From assembly GCA_022701275.1 (NCBI GenBank), contig CP031740.1:2491001-2555000 (forward strand): a DNA stretch of 64,000 bases, in the 5' to 3' direction. The DNA comes from Microcoleus vaginatus PCC 9802 (GTDB lineage Bacteria > Cyanobacteriota > Cyanobacteriia > Cyanobacteriales > Microcoleaceae). The notes beneath the pieces were generated by a model. The model did no database searches. It was not told the DNA's origin and saw only the letters and a program-made list of their open reading frames with translations. This document shows, in pieces, positions 10,379-18,672 of the stretch (positions are counted from its first letter, which is position 1; each line of letters starts with the position of its first letter). Both the position numbers and the translations under genes were made by a program.

Positions 10379-11938
10379 ACTTCTCGCATCGGCTAAAGAC
10401 TCATTGCTCGCTTCAGCATCCGAATGCAGTTCAGCTTGGCGTATCTTATCAGGAATCAGCCCCTCTGGCCGCACGAGCATCATGACAACAAGAGTTAGGC
10501 CGAATAGAAATAAGCGCATTTGAATTGGGTCTAAACTGGTTGCCAGAAAGTCTCGCAACTGGGGAATTGCAATCCTGGGGAGTACAAAAGTATTCAGAAA
10601 ACCCTTGAGGACTTGCGCTAATTGTGGCAAATAAAGTCTATCGGCAGACATGATAATGATCGCGCCCAAAATCACCCCCGTCATATTCCCCAAACCGCCT
10701 AAAATCACCATACACAGGATGATTACCGACACCGAGAAATCAAAAACGCTAGGGAAAATCGCGCTGATATAGGCGGCGTAAAACGCGCCTGCAAAGCCCG
10801 AAAACGTCGCTCCCATCGCAAAAGCCGAAAGTTTGGTTTTCACCAGGTTAATGCCCATCGCACTCGCCGCTAATTCATCTTCGCGCATGGCATTCCACGC
10901 CCTGCCCAAGCGGGAATCTCGCAGCCGCGAAATCATGAAGTAAGCAAAGACAACTAGCAGTAAAATTAGGTAGTACCAGGGAAAGTAGTTGCCGGTGCTG
11001 AAAGTGCCGACGATGGGGAGAGATGGACGCCCGATCGGGTTTATTCCCGCTTCGCCGCCGGTGAGGTTAAAAGGTCGATCGCACCCAACCAGACACAGCA
11101 CCAACTCGGGTTTCCCCAACAGGGAAGCGACAATCTTCGAGACTGGTTCGTCGATGCGAATCGCGGTTAAATTCCTAAAGACAACCGGGATAATTTCGCC
11201 AAAACCGAGGGTAACGATCGCCAAATAATCGCCCCTGAGTCGCAGTGTCGGAATACCCAGGATTACGCCCGCGATCGCAGCTACACCCGCGGCGATCGGC
11301 AATACCACCCAAAAATTCCAAGCAATATTTAACTGTCCAGAAGATAGCAAAGCCGTCGTGTAAGCGCCGATCGCAAAAAACGCCGCATATCCCAAATCCA
11401 ACAAACCCGCAAAACCCACAGTAATATTCAAACCCAGCGCCAGCATAATAAAGATTTGAATCTGTACTACAGTAGCAATCCAGCCAGTCTGAGCCTGAAT
11501 GTCGATAAACGGAAACAGAATTAGAATAAAAGCTAATGTCACCAGAGTTGCCAGCCGCTGGCGTTCCCCCGGCAAGCCCTGCAAAGCACCCATTAACGTA
11601 GCTGTCAAAATTGCGATCGTCAAACTGCAAATCCCGTACAGCAGCGTCGTCGGCAAAGCCACAGCAGATTGACCAGACAAAGGTCTAATCAAAACCCCTT
11701 CTAACACACTCGCAACTAACAGCCAAACTCCTAATCCCAATCCCGCTAAACTGCCGATAGCCGCACCCATTTTCGGGCTGTAAACCTTCTGACCCCGACC
11801 GATCGTAAAACCCGCCGCCGTACCCATCAGCCAGCCGATTACGGTGCCGCTCCAACCGCCGAATAACAAAACAGTCAAAGAGGCGATCGCCCCTAAAATA
11901 CCGCTCGATTTAATTGCTTTAATTATTTCTTTTGACAT
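10373..11938 (-). CDS. livM: Amino-acid ABC transporter permease LivM/NatC
   Basis: A 521-residue inner-membrane permease of the LivM family. The conserved core starts near residue 150 with ALGLNITVGFAGLLDLGYAAFFAIGAY-type sequence and includes LRLRGDYLAIVTLGFGEI, GRAWNAMREDELAA and the EAA-like segment AMGINLVKTKLSAFAMGA. About 140 residues in front of the core hold four or five extra hydrophobic segments, making the protein longer than usual LivM. It should pair with LivH as the membrane channel and with LivF/LivG as motors. The C-terminus ends in a short polar, Ser- and Asp-rich tail. A Uma2 gene and a two-component pair separate it from livH. Confidence 0.88.
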   Translation of the reverse strand: MSKEIIKAIKSSGILGAIASLTVLLFGGWSGTVIGWLMGTAAGFTIGRGQKVYSPKMGAAIGSLAGLGLGVWLLVASVLEGVLIRPLSGQSAVALPTTLLYGICSLTIAILTATLMGALQGLPGERQRLATLVTLAFILILFPFIDIQAQTGWIATVVQIQIFIMLALGLNITVGFAGLLDLGYAAFFAIGAYTTALLSSGQLNIAWNFWVVLPIAAGVAAIAGVILGIPTLRLRGDYLAIVTLGFGEIIPVVFRNLTAIRIDEPVSKIVASLLGKPELVLCLVGCDRPFNLTGGEAGINPIGRPSLPIVGTFSTGNYFPWYYLILLLVVFAYFMISRLRDSRLGRAWNAMREDELAASAMGINLVKTKLSAFAMGATFSGFAGAFYAAYISAIFPSVFDFSVSVIILCMVILGGLGNMTGVILGAIIIMSADRLYLPQLAQVLKGFLNTFVLPRIAIPQLRDFLATSLDPIQMRLFLFGLTLVVMMLVRPEGLIPDKIRQAELHSDAEASNESLADARSQ

Positions 11939-12188
11939 AGGAAGAAGTTATTAGTCATTAGTCAGTAGTTAGATGAAAGAATGCTAGGAATCGCAGTTAT
12001 AGATGCGACTGACGCGGGCCGTGCCAAATTCTGCCTCAATGAATGTGATCGACTGCTTATCGTGGAAACGGTCGATCGGGCTAGCTACAGTTTAGAGTCT
12101 TTTGAGTTCGATTATTGCACCAAAAGTAACGAAACTTCAAATATACTGGAACTGTTACCCCAACACACTTCAAACGGGCGATCGCTAT

Positions 12189-12761
12189 ATGGTACAAGCA
12201 CCTCAAAAAACTATCAGCCTCGACGAGTTTTTGCAACTCCCAGAAACCAAACCCGCTAGCGAATACATCAAAGGTGCGATCGTACAAAAACCTATGCCGC
12301 AAGGAAAACACAGCACAATTCAGGGAGAACTCATCACGAGGGTTAATGCAGCGGGCAAACCTCAGCGGATTGCTTGGGCATTTCCAGAACTTCGCTGCAC
12401 CTTTGGCGGACGTTCCATTGTTCCCGATGTCGCGATTTTTGTTTGGAATCGCATTCCCCTAGACGCTGACGGCGAAATTGCCAATACATTTAATGCTCAC
12501 CCAGACTGGACAATAGAAATTTTGTCCCCAGCCCAAAGCCAAACCAAAGTCACAAACAATATTTTGCACTGTTTGAACGCCGGTTGTGAGATGGGTTGGT
12601 TGGTCGATCCGGATGAAAAAAACATTTTAGCCTATCCCGCAAGGCAGCAGCCGATTTCATTGCAAGAACCAACAGATATACTTCCGATGCCCAAATTTAT
12701 GCCGGAAATGCAGTTGACTTTAGGCGAAGTTTTTGGCTGGCTCAAACCAGGGAATGTTTGA
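12189..12761 (+). CDS. Uma2-family PD-(D/E)XK nuclease-fold protein
   Basis: About 190 residues from ATG 12189; an upstream TTG at 12102 is possible but the family begins near this Met. The Uma2 (DUF820) pattern is clear: a start like ISLDEFLQLPETKPASEYI, then IVQKPMPQGKHS, the acidic strand SIVPDVAIFVW, TIEILSP, and the GCEMGWLVDPDEKNILAY strand. The fold is that of restriction-type endonucleases, and Asp in VPDVAIF and Glu in EILSP are the expected metal ligands. These proteins are expanded in cyanobacteria and their role is unknown. It sits alone on the plus strand next to the divergent livM. Confidence 0.82.
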   Translation: MVQAPQKTISLDEFLQLPETKPASEYIKGAIVQKPMPQGKHSTIQGELITRVNAAGKPQRIAWAFPELRCTFGGRSIVPDVAIFVWNRIPLDADGEIANTFNAHPDWTIEILSPAQSQTKVTNNILHCLNAGCEMGWLVDPDEKNILAYPARQQPISLQEPTDILPMPKFMPEMQLTLGEVFGWLKPGNV

Positions 12762-12969
12762 TTGGGCGTTGTATAATGAGGTATCTGCATCTGGTGAGAG
12801 CAAAAGGTGAAACTATTGTAATGACCTGTTTTTAGCAATTTAGCTAGGTTTTGAGGTTGTTATCTGCTAGGGATCTTCATATAATACACTAGAGATGACT
12901 TTGATCGTTTAGCTTTATTCAGCAACGCCATTATTGAACTACACCCACTGTTACCGGAGATCAGACACG

Positions 12970-15819
12970 ATGAGTAGCGACGATCGCCTCGAAACCTTAG
13001 AGAAGCAGGCAGAAGAACTCGTACAAGCAAAGAAGTATGAGGAGGCGATCGCTATCTTCGAGCAGATGCTGAGAGATTTTCCTCAGAGTGCTAAGGTATG
13101 GAGCAAATATGGGCAAACTCTAGCTCTACCAGAGGTTAATCGAGATGACGAAGCCTCTATTTCATTTGAAAAAGCACGTCAAATTGATCCTAATGATAAA
13201 AAAGTTTTGAGTAGGTACTGTAAATTCCTGCAAGATCCAAATAGGTTTAATAGGTCTAAGAATCTTCTAAGTATATATGAAGATTTACTTCAACTTGAAC
13301 CTTCTAATGTTGTTACACTAACGGGTTATGGAAAAGCTTTGGTTAAAGAAGGAGAATATGAAAAAGAGAAAGGAGAATATGAAAAAGCCCAAGTAAAATA
13401 TGAAAAAGCTATTGGTATTCTTGAAAGTGCGCTTAAATTTGAACCCGGCAATAAAATTACTTTAAATGTTTATGCCGAGGCCTTGATTAAAAATGAAAAT
13501 TATAGAAAAGCATTTGATATATTGGAAAGGTTATTAGTGATTGAACCTACTAATAATACAACTGTCCGCACGTATGCTAATGCTTTGGCTTCAAATGGTC
13601 AGTTCGAGAAAGCTCAGCAAATTTTTGAGCGAGCGCTACAGCGTGAACCTGATAATCCGATAACACTTAGTCAGTATGCTAATGCTTTGGCTTCAAATGG
13701 TCAACTCGATCAAGCTTTAGAGTTCTTTGAGCGCTCGCTACAGATTCCACCTGATGATGCAGTAACCCTTAGTCGGTATGCTAATGCTTTGGCTTCAAAT
13801 GGTCAGTTCGAGAAAGCTTGGCAGTTTTTTGAGCAATCGCTACAGATTAAACCTGATAATGCAGTAACACTTAGTTGCTATGCTAATGCTTTGGCTTCAA
13901 ATGGTCAGCTCGAGAAAGCTTGGCAGTTTTTTGAGCGCTCGCTACAGATTGAACCTAATAATCAGAGAATACTTAATCAGTATGCTACTGCTTTAGCTTC
14001 AACGGGTCAGCATGAGAAGGTTGTTCAAATCTTGGAGCGATCGCTACAGCTTGAACCTAATGATCCGATAACACTTAATCACTATGCTACTGCTTTAGCT
14101 TCAACGGGTCAGCATGAGAAGACTTTGGAATTATTGAAGCGCTCGCTAAAGCTTGAACCTAATGCTCCGATAACACTTAGTCGGTATGCTAATGCTTTGG
14201 CTTCCACGGGTCAGCATGAGAAGGCTTTGCAGTTTTTTGAGCGATCGCTACAGCTTGAACCTAATGATGCGATAACACTTAGTCGGTATGCTAATGCTTT
14301 GGCTTCAAATGGTCATCCCGATCAAGCTTTGCAGTTTTTTGAGCGATCGATACAGATTAAACCTAATCATCCAAGAACGCTGAGTTCTTATGCCCATACT
14401 TTAGCTACAACTGGTCAATATGAGAAGGCTTTACAATACTTTGAGCGATCCCTTCAAATTCAGCCTCAAAATTCTAGGATGCTCAGCAGTTATCTTGATT
14501 TTCAATATGCTCTGGTATTAGAGAAAGTAGGTAAACATCAAGAGGCAATCGACCAATTAAAAGCCATCAAAATCGAAGCTCTTACTCCATACCAAGCTAA
14601 TGTAATTCGAGTCAACTTAGGTAGGCTGTACTACCAAATTAAGCAACCAGAGAAAGGTAAAGAATATTTCGAGGCAGCAATCGCAAACTCGGATGACAAA
14701 GAGCGAACCGATGACAAAGAGCGAACCCTCCTCTACATTTCCAGAAGTATTCTTGCCCGTAATCCTTATAGCGAAACAGCAGTTGAACTGCTGCGGCAGA
14801 TTAAAGAAGATTCTCCACGCTATGCTCAGGCACTGGAGATGCTAACTTTAAATCTCAGTGAGGAAGGCTATTTTGAGATGTTCAACACTAACACCCAAAC
14901 AGGGTTGAGTGACACCGAAATGCTCAACAGGGCGATGTATCACAAAATTGCCAATGAGATCAGCATCCTCAAAGGAATTGCCTATAGAATTTTGCGCCGT
15001 TCCGAACGGGAAGATCCCTTGCTAAGTGGCATCATTCAAGATATTGAGGATGTTTTTGCAGAGGTAGATAGACGACGGGTAGTGCAAAAGTCTGAAATTG
15101 AAACTATTCCTCACGATGACTATTGCCGCATTCTGGCAGTCATTTCTAAAACAGCCCATGACATCTCTGATTTCGTCAATAATCAGCTTGCTGTCATTGA
15201 ATCTAAGACACGACGAGCAATGCGGAAATTGCAACCAAGTGATGCTCACTATTCCCAATTTGAAAAGTTACTGACGCAACTAGAACTCACCCAAACTGCC
15301 CTCAGTGACTTAAAAGCAATTAACGAAGGTATTACCATCAAAAATCATCGCTTTAAGGTGAAAAAGCTATTTGAAAAATGGGAAACAATGCCTCAAATTG
15401 ATCGGGCTCAGATTCTTCTGGACATTCACAACGGTGATTCTGAATTTAATGGAGATGAAGAAAAAATAAAAAGTGCCTTAAATGAACTTGTAGAAAATTC
15501 CCTCAAACATAATTCAAATCAACAGAATCTAACCATTCGCATCACTTCTCAAGATGTCATAAATCCACCAGAAATCAGAGGAAGAACGATGCCTGGTGAG
15601 CAAAAATATCTGTTCATTGAGCTTGTTGATAATGGAGAAGGGGTTCCCGAAGATAAGAAAGACTGGATTTTTCAACCTCTAAGAACTACCTCTCAGGAAG
15701 GAAAAGGGAGTGGCTTAGGGCTATTCATTATTCGTAAAACCTTGACCAAGATGAATGGGCACATCCGTGAAACTGGGTATAATAAAGCCCAATTTGAAAT
15801 TTATATTCCCTATAAGTAG
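12970..15819 (+). CDS. TPR-repeat sensor histidine kinase
   Basis: About 949 residues from ATG 12970, which follows GGAG; an upstream in-frame TTG start at 12934 is less likely. Residues 10-560 are a TPR superhelix with about a dozen 34-residue units of the form YANALASNGQ…FERSLQIEP. The units are near-identical at DNA level (102-bp period), so the array has expanded recently. The C-terminal 260 residues are kinase-like: a helical segment with two possible phospho-His (MYHKIANEIS and KTAHDISDFVNNQ) and an ATPase domain with LNELVENSLKHN, DNGEGVP and GSGLGLFIIRKT. There is no transmembrane segment, so input is probably cytoplasmic protein binding. The receiver-AlbA_2 gene 162 bp downstream is the obvious partner. 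The region looks richer in A+T than the flanking liv genes. Confidence 0.85.
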   Translation: MSSDDRLETLEKQAEELVQAKKYEEAIAIFEQMLRDFPQSAKVWSKYGQTLALPEVNRDDEASISFEKARQIDPNDKKVLSRYCKFLQDPNRFNRSKNLLSIYEDLLQLEPSNVVTLTGYGKALVKEGEYEKEKGEYEKAQVKYEKAIGILESALKFEPGNKITLNVYAEALIKNENYRKAFDILERLLVIEPTNNTTVRTYANALASNGQFEKAQQIFERALQREPDNPITLSQYANALASNGQLDQALEFFERSLQIPPDDAVTLSRYANALASNGQFEKAWQFFEQSLQIKPDNAVTLSCYANALASNGQLEKAWQFFERSLQIEPNNQRILNQYATALASTGQHEKVVQILERSLQLEPNDPITLNHYATALASTGQHEKTLELLKRSLKLEPNAPITLSRYANALASTGQHEKALQFFERSLQLEPNDAITLSRYANALASNGHPDQALQFFERSIQIKPNHPRTLSSYAHTLATTGQYEKALQYFERSLQIQPQNSRMLSSYLDFQYALVLEKVGKHQEAIDQLKAIKIEALTPYQANVIRVNLGRLYYQIKQPEKGKEYFEAAIANSDDKERTDDKERTLLYISRSILARNPYSETAVELLRQIKEDSPRYAQALEMLTLNLSEEGYFEMFNTNTQTGLSDTEMLNRAMYHKIANEISILKGIAYRILRRSEREDPLLSGIIQDIEDVFAEVDRRRVVQKSEIETIPHDDYCRILAVISKTAHDISDFVNNQLAVIESKTRRAMRKLQPSDAHYSQFEKLLTQLELTQTALSDLKAINEGITIKNHRFKVKKLFEKWETMPQIDRAQILLDIHNGDSEFNGDEEKIKSALNELVENSLKHNSNQQNLTIRITSQDVINPPEIRGRTMPGEQKYLFIELVDNGEGVPEDKKDWIFQPLRTTSQEGKGSGLGLFIIRKTLTKMNGHIRETGYNKAQFEIYIPYK

Positions 15820-15981
15820 GTAAGCGCAAAAAAAAAATAATATTCGATCGCCGACCTCTTTCAACATACAAGGGGCGAGTTTAGTTAGGGTCTATATTAA
15901 GAGCGAGTTTATTGCTGCAAAACCTGCTCGATTCATGTTAGATTTATTTGTACCTACTTACTGAGGGAGAGAATAGGTAAA

Positions 15982-17034
15982 ATGCAAACCGAAGACGTTC
16001 ATTTGTTGGTGGTAGAGGACAACCCCCGTTTTTTAAGTGAGTTGCTCGAATGGTTGAAAGAGTTTGGTTATCAGCAGATTGAAACCGCAACGAGTGCAAC
16101 CCAGGCAAAGGAAAAGTTGAACGCTCCCTTCGATGTGATTATTGCAGATATGCGAATGGAGGAGGACGACAGTGGCTTTGCTGTTGTCAATGAGGTGAAA
16201 GCTCGAAATCTTTCTTCTGTAGTCATTATTTTGACAGCAAACGATACAGTGACCGATTGTCGAACTGCCTTCAAACTGGAGGCGTGGGACTACATTTCCA
16301 AAAATATGCAAGGTAATATTTTTGATATTTTACATGAGTCGATTCAAGATGCGATCGCGTATTTCAACCGTTGGGGCAATGTCCAAAACGAACAGTGGAT
16401 CACCGAGAATCTGGAAACACTGGAACAAACTTATTTTGGTCAATATATTGCTGTGATCAACAAAACAGTCATTGATGCAGCAGATACAGAGGAATCCTTA
16501 AAGCAACGAATTGAAGACAGGCAACTCCGCCGATTTTTAACCACAATCCGAAAACTTGGCGATCTGCGTCCTATTTCTGAGCTGATAAAGTTGCCTGAAA
16601 GTCCTCGGTTAGAATACAAAAGCACTTTTCAATGGGATGTCAAACGAAACTGTAAAAACGAGGATCTTAGGATAAATCTTTTGAAAACTATTGCTGCCTT
16701 CCTAAACAGTGAAGGAGGAACATTAATTATTGGTGTTGAAGATAACGGCAATATTTTTGGCTTAGAAAAAGATTTATCCTTACTTTCCCAAAAGAGTCTG
16801 GATCAGTTTGAGCAGACAATCATACACTTAGTCGGCGATTCCATGGGTAATAGCTTTACACAGTTGCTCAAAATTCGCTTTGAAATCATTGAAGGTAAAA
16901 ATGTTTGCGCGATCGAGGCAAAAAAGTCAACCAAACCAGTTTTTGTCAAGAGCAAAAAAGGTCGGGAATTTTATATTCGAGCAGGTAATACATCAAAATC
17001 TCTTGATATCCAAGAATTCTACAATCACCTCTAA
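15982..17034 (+). CDS. Response regulator with AlbA_2 (Schlafen-type) output domain
   Basis: A 350-residue regulator preceded by GAGGGAGAG. The receiver (1-125) has acidic pair ED at 12-13, phospho-Asp D56 in VIIADMRM, the switch Thr in ILTAND and Lys in YISKNM. A middle segment (about 145-180, YFGQYIAVINKTVIDAA) resembles the small DUF5678 fold. The C-terminus (about 205-350) is an AlbA_2/AAA_4 domain: ESPRLEYKSTF, KTIAAFLNSEGGTLIIGV and EDNGNIFGLEKDL. AlbA_2 domains bind nucleic acid and in Schlafen-like proteins may cleave RNA. A receiver fused to AlbA_2 is not a standard output class. Its partner kinase is the TPR protein upstream. The stop codon overlaps the ATG of a third, truncated frame. 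Confidence 0.82.
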   Translation: MQTEDVHLLVVEDNPRFLSELLEWLKEFGYQQIETATSATQAKEKLNAPFDVIIADMRMEEDDSGFAVVNEVKARNLSSVVIILTANDTVTDCRTAFKLEAWDYISKNMQGNIFDILHESIQDAIAYFNRWGNVQNEQWITENLETLEQTYFGQYIAVINKTVIDAADTEESLKQRIEDRQLRRFLTTIRKLGDLRPISELIKLPESPRLEYKSTFQWDVKRNCKNEDLRINLLKTIAAFLNSEGGTLIIGVEDNGNIFGLEKDLSLLSQKSLDQFEQTIIHLVGDSMGNSFTQLLKIRFEIIEGKNVCAIEAKKSTKPVFVKSKKGREFYIRAGNTSKSLDIQEFYNHL

Positions 17035-17258
17035 TGCCATCTGTTTCAAGATTACAAAAACCCTCCTGGTCATCTTCAATTAGTCAAGATTCATCGGTTC
17101 AAAACGATGCGAGGAAATTACTACTTCAACTTTCGTCTCGACTTGGGTGGCGTTCGGTGTACTCCAAAGTATTTTTCACTGCGGTAACGAAGCCACACCC
17201 GCAACACCTGTGGAATCTGTTCTTTTTGTTCTTTGGTCAGCGTGTTGTAAAGGGTTAA
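17034..17258 (+). pseudogene. Truncated third gene of the TPR-kinase operon
   Basis: The ATG at 17034 overlaps the response-regulator stop as TAATG, a typical coupled start. The first 35-40 residues (MPSVSRLQKPSW…NDARKLLLQLSS) look protein-like, polar and helical. From about 17121 the DNA is also the 3' half of a plausible gene on the other strand, and the plus frame turns into a low-quality stretch ending at 17258. I read it as the 5' stub of a lost third gene. The full-length product is not recognisable. Confidence 0.4.
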
Positions 17259-17387
17259 TGCGCGCTCGCGCTCTCCCCGACAGGCAGCGTTATTATGAGC
17301 ATCCCAGTAGCTATGGGCAACCCGAATCCGCCGACAGACTTCTTTGATTAGTGTTTCTCCAGTGAGGGGATTTTCCTGCTTTGCCAT
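17121..17387 (-). CDS. Small conserved-looking hypothetical protein
   Basis: An 88-residue basic protein without signal peptide or membrane segment: predicted helices around LIKEVCRRIRVAHSYWDAHN and ALTLYNTLTKEQKEQI, then LRVWLRYRSEKYFG and a Lys/Arg-rich tail. Composition and codon use look coding, and it is in the same orientation as livH, whose stop lies beyond this gene. It overlaps the tail of the truncated plus-strand frame. I do not recognise a family and give no function. Confidence 0.6.
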   Translation of the reverse strand: MAKQENPLTGETLIKEVCRRIRVAHSYWDAHNNAACRGERERALTLYNTLTKEQKEQIPQVLRVWLRYRSEKYFGVHRTPPKSRRKLK

Positions 17388-17434
17388 ACTTCATTATGAT
17401 AAATGTCTCTTGCCATCAATTCCACCCTGCAACT

Positions 17435-18511
17435 TCAAACCTTTTCCTGAACATTCTCGCCCAACAAGCCGCCTGGCCGAAAAGCCAAAATCACCACCAA
17501 AACGCCAAACACCCAAGCATTAGTCCAGCGGCTTGACAAATACTGATCACTCAAAGACGAAAGCAAGCCAATCAAAACCCCTCCTAACATCGCCCCGACA
17601 ATATTGCCAATTCCCCCCAAAACTGCTGCCGTAAAAGCCCTCAAACCTGCCGTAAACCCCATCGTAAACACAATAGTATTGTTGTACAAACCAACCAGAA
17701 TCCCAGCCGAACCAGCCAAAGCTCCCCCAATCAAAAAAGTCAGAGCAATAATCTGATCCACATTAATTCCCATAATTTTAGCAGCATCGCGGCTTTGAGC
17801 CGTTGCCCGCATCGCCTTTCCCAGACGAGTGTATTGCACAAACACATGAAGCAAAACCATCAATACCACCGCCACCACCAACACAATTAAATCTTTCGTA
17901 GTAAATACAATACTCGTTTGAATTCCCAAAGCTTTGAAAATATCAACTCGCGGTAACAAATCGGGAAAACTTTTCGGCGCAGCAGAATTAGAACCCATCA
18001 CCGGAATAAAAGCTTTCAATCCTCCCCAAAACAGGCCCATATTTTGGAAAATAAAAGAAACTCCAATCGCTGAAATTAAAGGAGCCAAACGGGGAGCATT
18101 TCGCAAAGGCCGATAAGCGTACTTTTCCACAACAATATTCAGCCCAGCACAAAACACCGAACAGACAATTAAAGCGACTAACATCACCGGTATAGCAATA
18201 CCTAAAGGTGCGCCATCTTGCATCCCAAAAGCCCCGAACACAGTTAGGGAAGCAAAAGCCCCCAACATATATAAATCGCCGTGAGCAAAATTGATTAACT
18301 CAATAATGCCATAAACCATAGTGTAACCCAAAGCAATAATTGCAATTAGCGCGCCGTTGACAAGACCAACTAATAATTGTTGGATAAAAACTTCAGGACT
18401 GCTGACTATTTCTCCAACGATTTTTGGCAAATCAAATCCTGCGATCGGACCTAATAGCAAAACTATATAAACTACACCTAGATATAAGAGAATACTTTTC
18501 CAGTTCTTCAT
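17435..18511 (-). CDS. livH: Amino-acid ABC transporter permease LivH/NatD
   Basis: A 358-residue membrane permease of the LivH family. It has an N-terminal hydrophobic segment, then the family block QQLLVGLVNGALIAIIALG, GIIELINFAHGDLYMLGA, and the coupling segment RATAQSRDAAKIMGINVDQI. The final helices include AFTAAVLGGIGNIVGAMLGG. Length is slightly above the usual 290-310 because of an N-terminal addition of about 45 residues and an internal loop at about 160-215. It lies 161 bp downstream of livJ on the same strand, and the two are probably cotranscribed; the gap holds a pyrimidine-rich repeat. Confidence 0.9.
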   Translation of the reverse strand: MKNWKSILLYLGVVYIVLLLGPIAGFDLPKIVGEIVSSPEVFIQQLLVGLVNGALIAIIALGYTMVYGIIELINFAHGDLYMLGAFASLTVFGAFGMQDGAPLGIAIPVMLVALIVCSVFCAGLNIVVEKYAYRPLRNAPRLAPLISAIGVSFIFQNMGLFWGGLKAFIPVMGSNSAAPKSFPDLLPRVDIFKALGIQTSIVFTTKDLIVLVVAVVLMVLLHVFVQYTRLGKAMRATAQSRDAAKIMGINVDQIIALTFLIGGALAGSAGILVGLYNNTIVFTMGFTAGLRAFTAAVLGGIGNIVGAMLGGVLIGLLSSLSDQYLSSRWTNAWVFGVLVVILAFRPGGLLGENVQEKV

Positions 18512-18607
18512 GTTTTTGGGTAATTGGGAATTGGTAATTGGGAATTAGGAAGGCGAAATAGGGAAGGGGAAATTGGAAAGGGGAAATTGGGAAATCAAAC
18601 AACTTGA

Positions 18608-18666
18608 ATGATTTTTCTCCCTTCTTCCCTCTTCCTTCTTCCTTCTTCCTCTTCCCTCTTCCTTCT
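18608..18666. repeat. Polypyrimidine heptamer-like repeat between livJ and livH
   Basis: Runs of CTTCTTCC and CTCTTCC variants fill the gap. On the other side (18525-18595) lie repeats of GGGAATTGG and GGGGAAATTGG type. The same CTTCTTC heptamer recurs at 24783-24828. Confidence 0.65.
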
Positions 18667-18672
18667 GATTAA

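Noticed and set aside
11981..12259. 92-residue plus-strand frame before the Uma2 gene
   Set aside because: It overlaps the Uma2 start in another frame, has no ribosome-binding site, and does not look like a protein.
17147..17347. 66-residue plus-strand frame
   Set aside because: It overlaps the small hypothetical minus-strand gene, which has the better composition.
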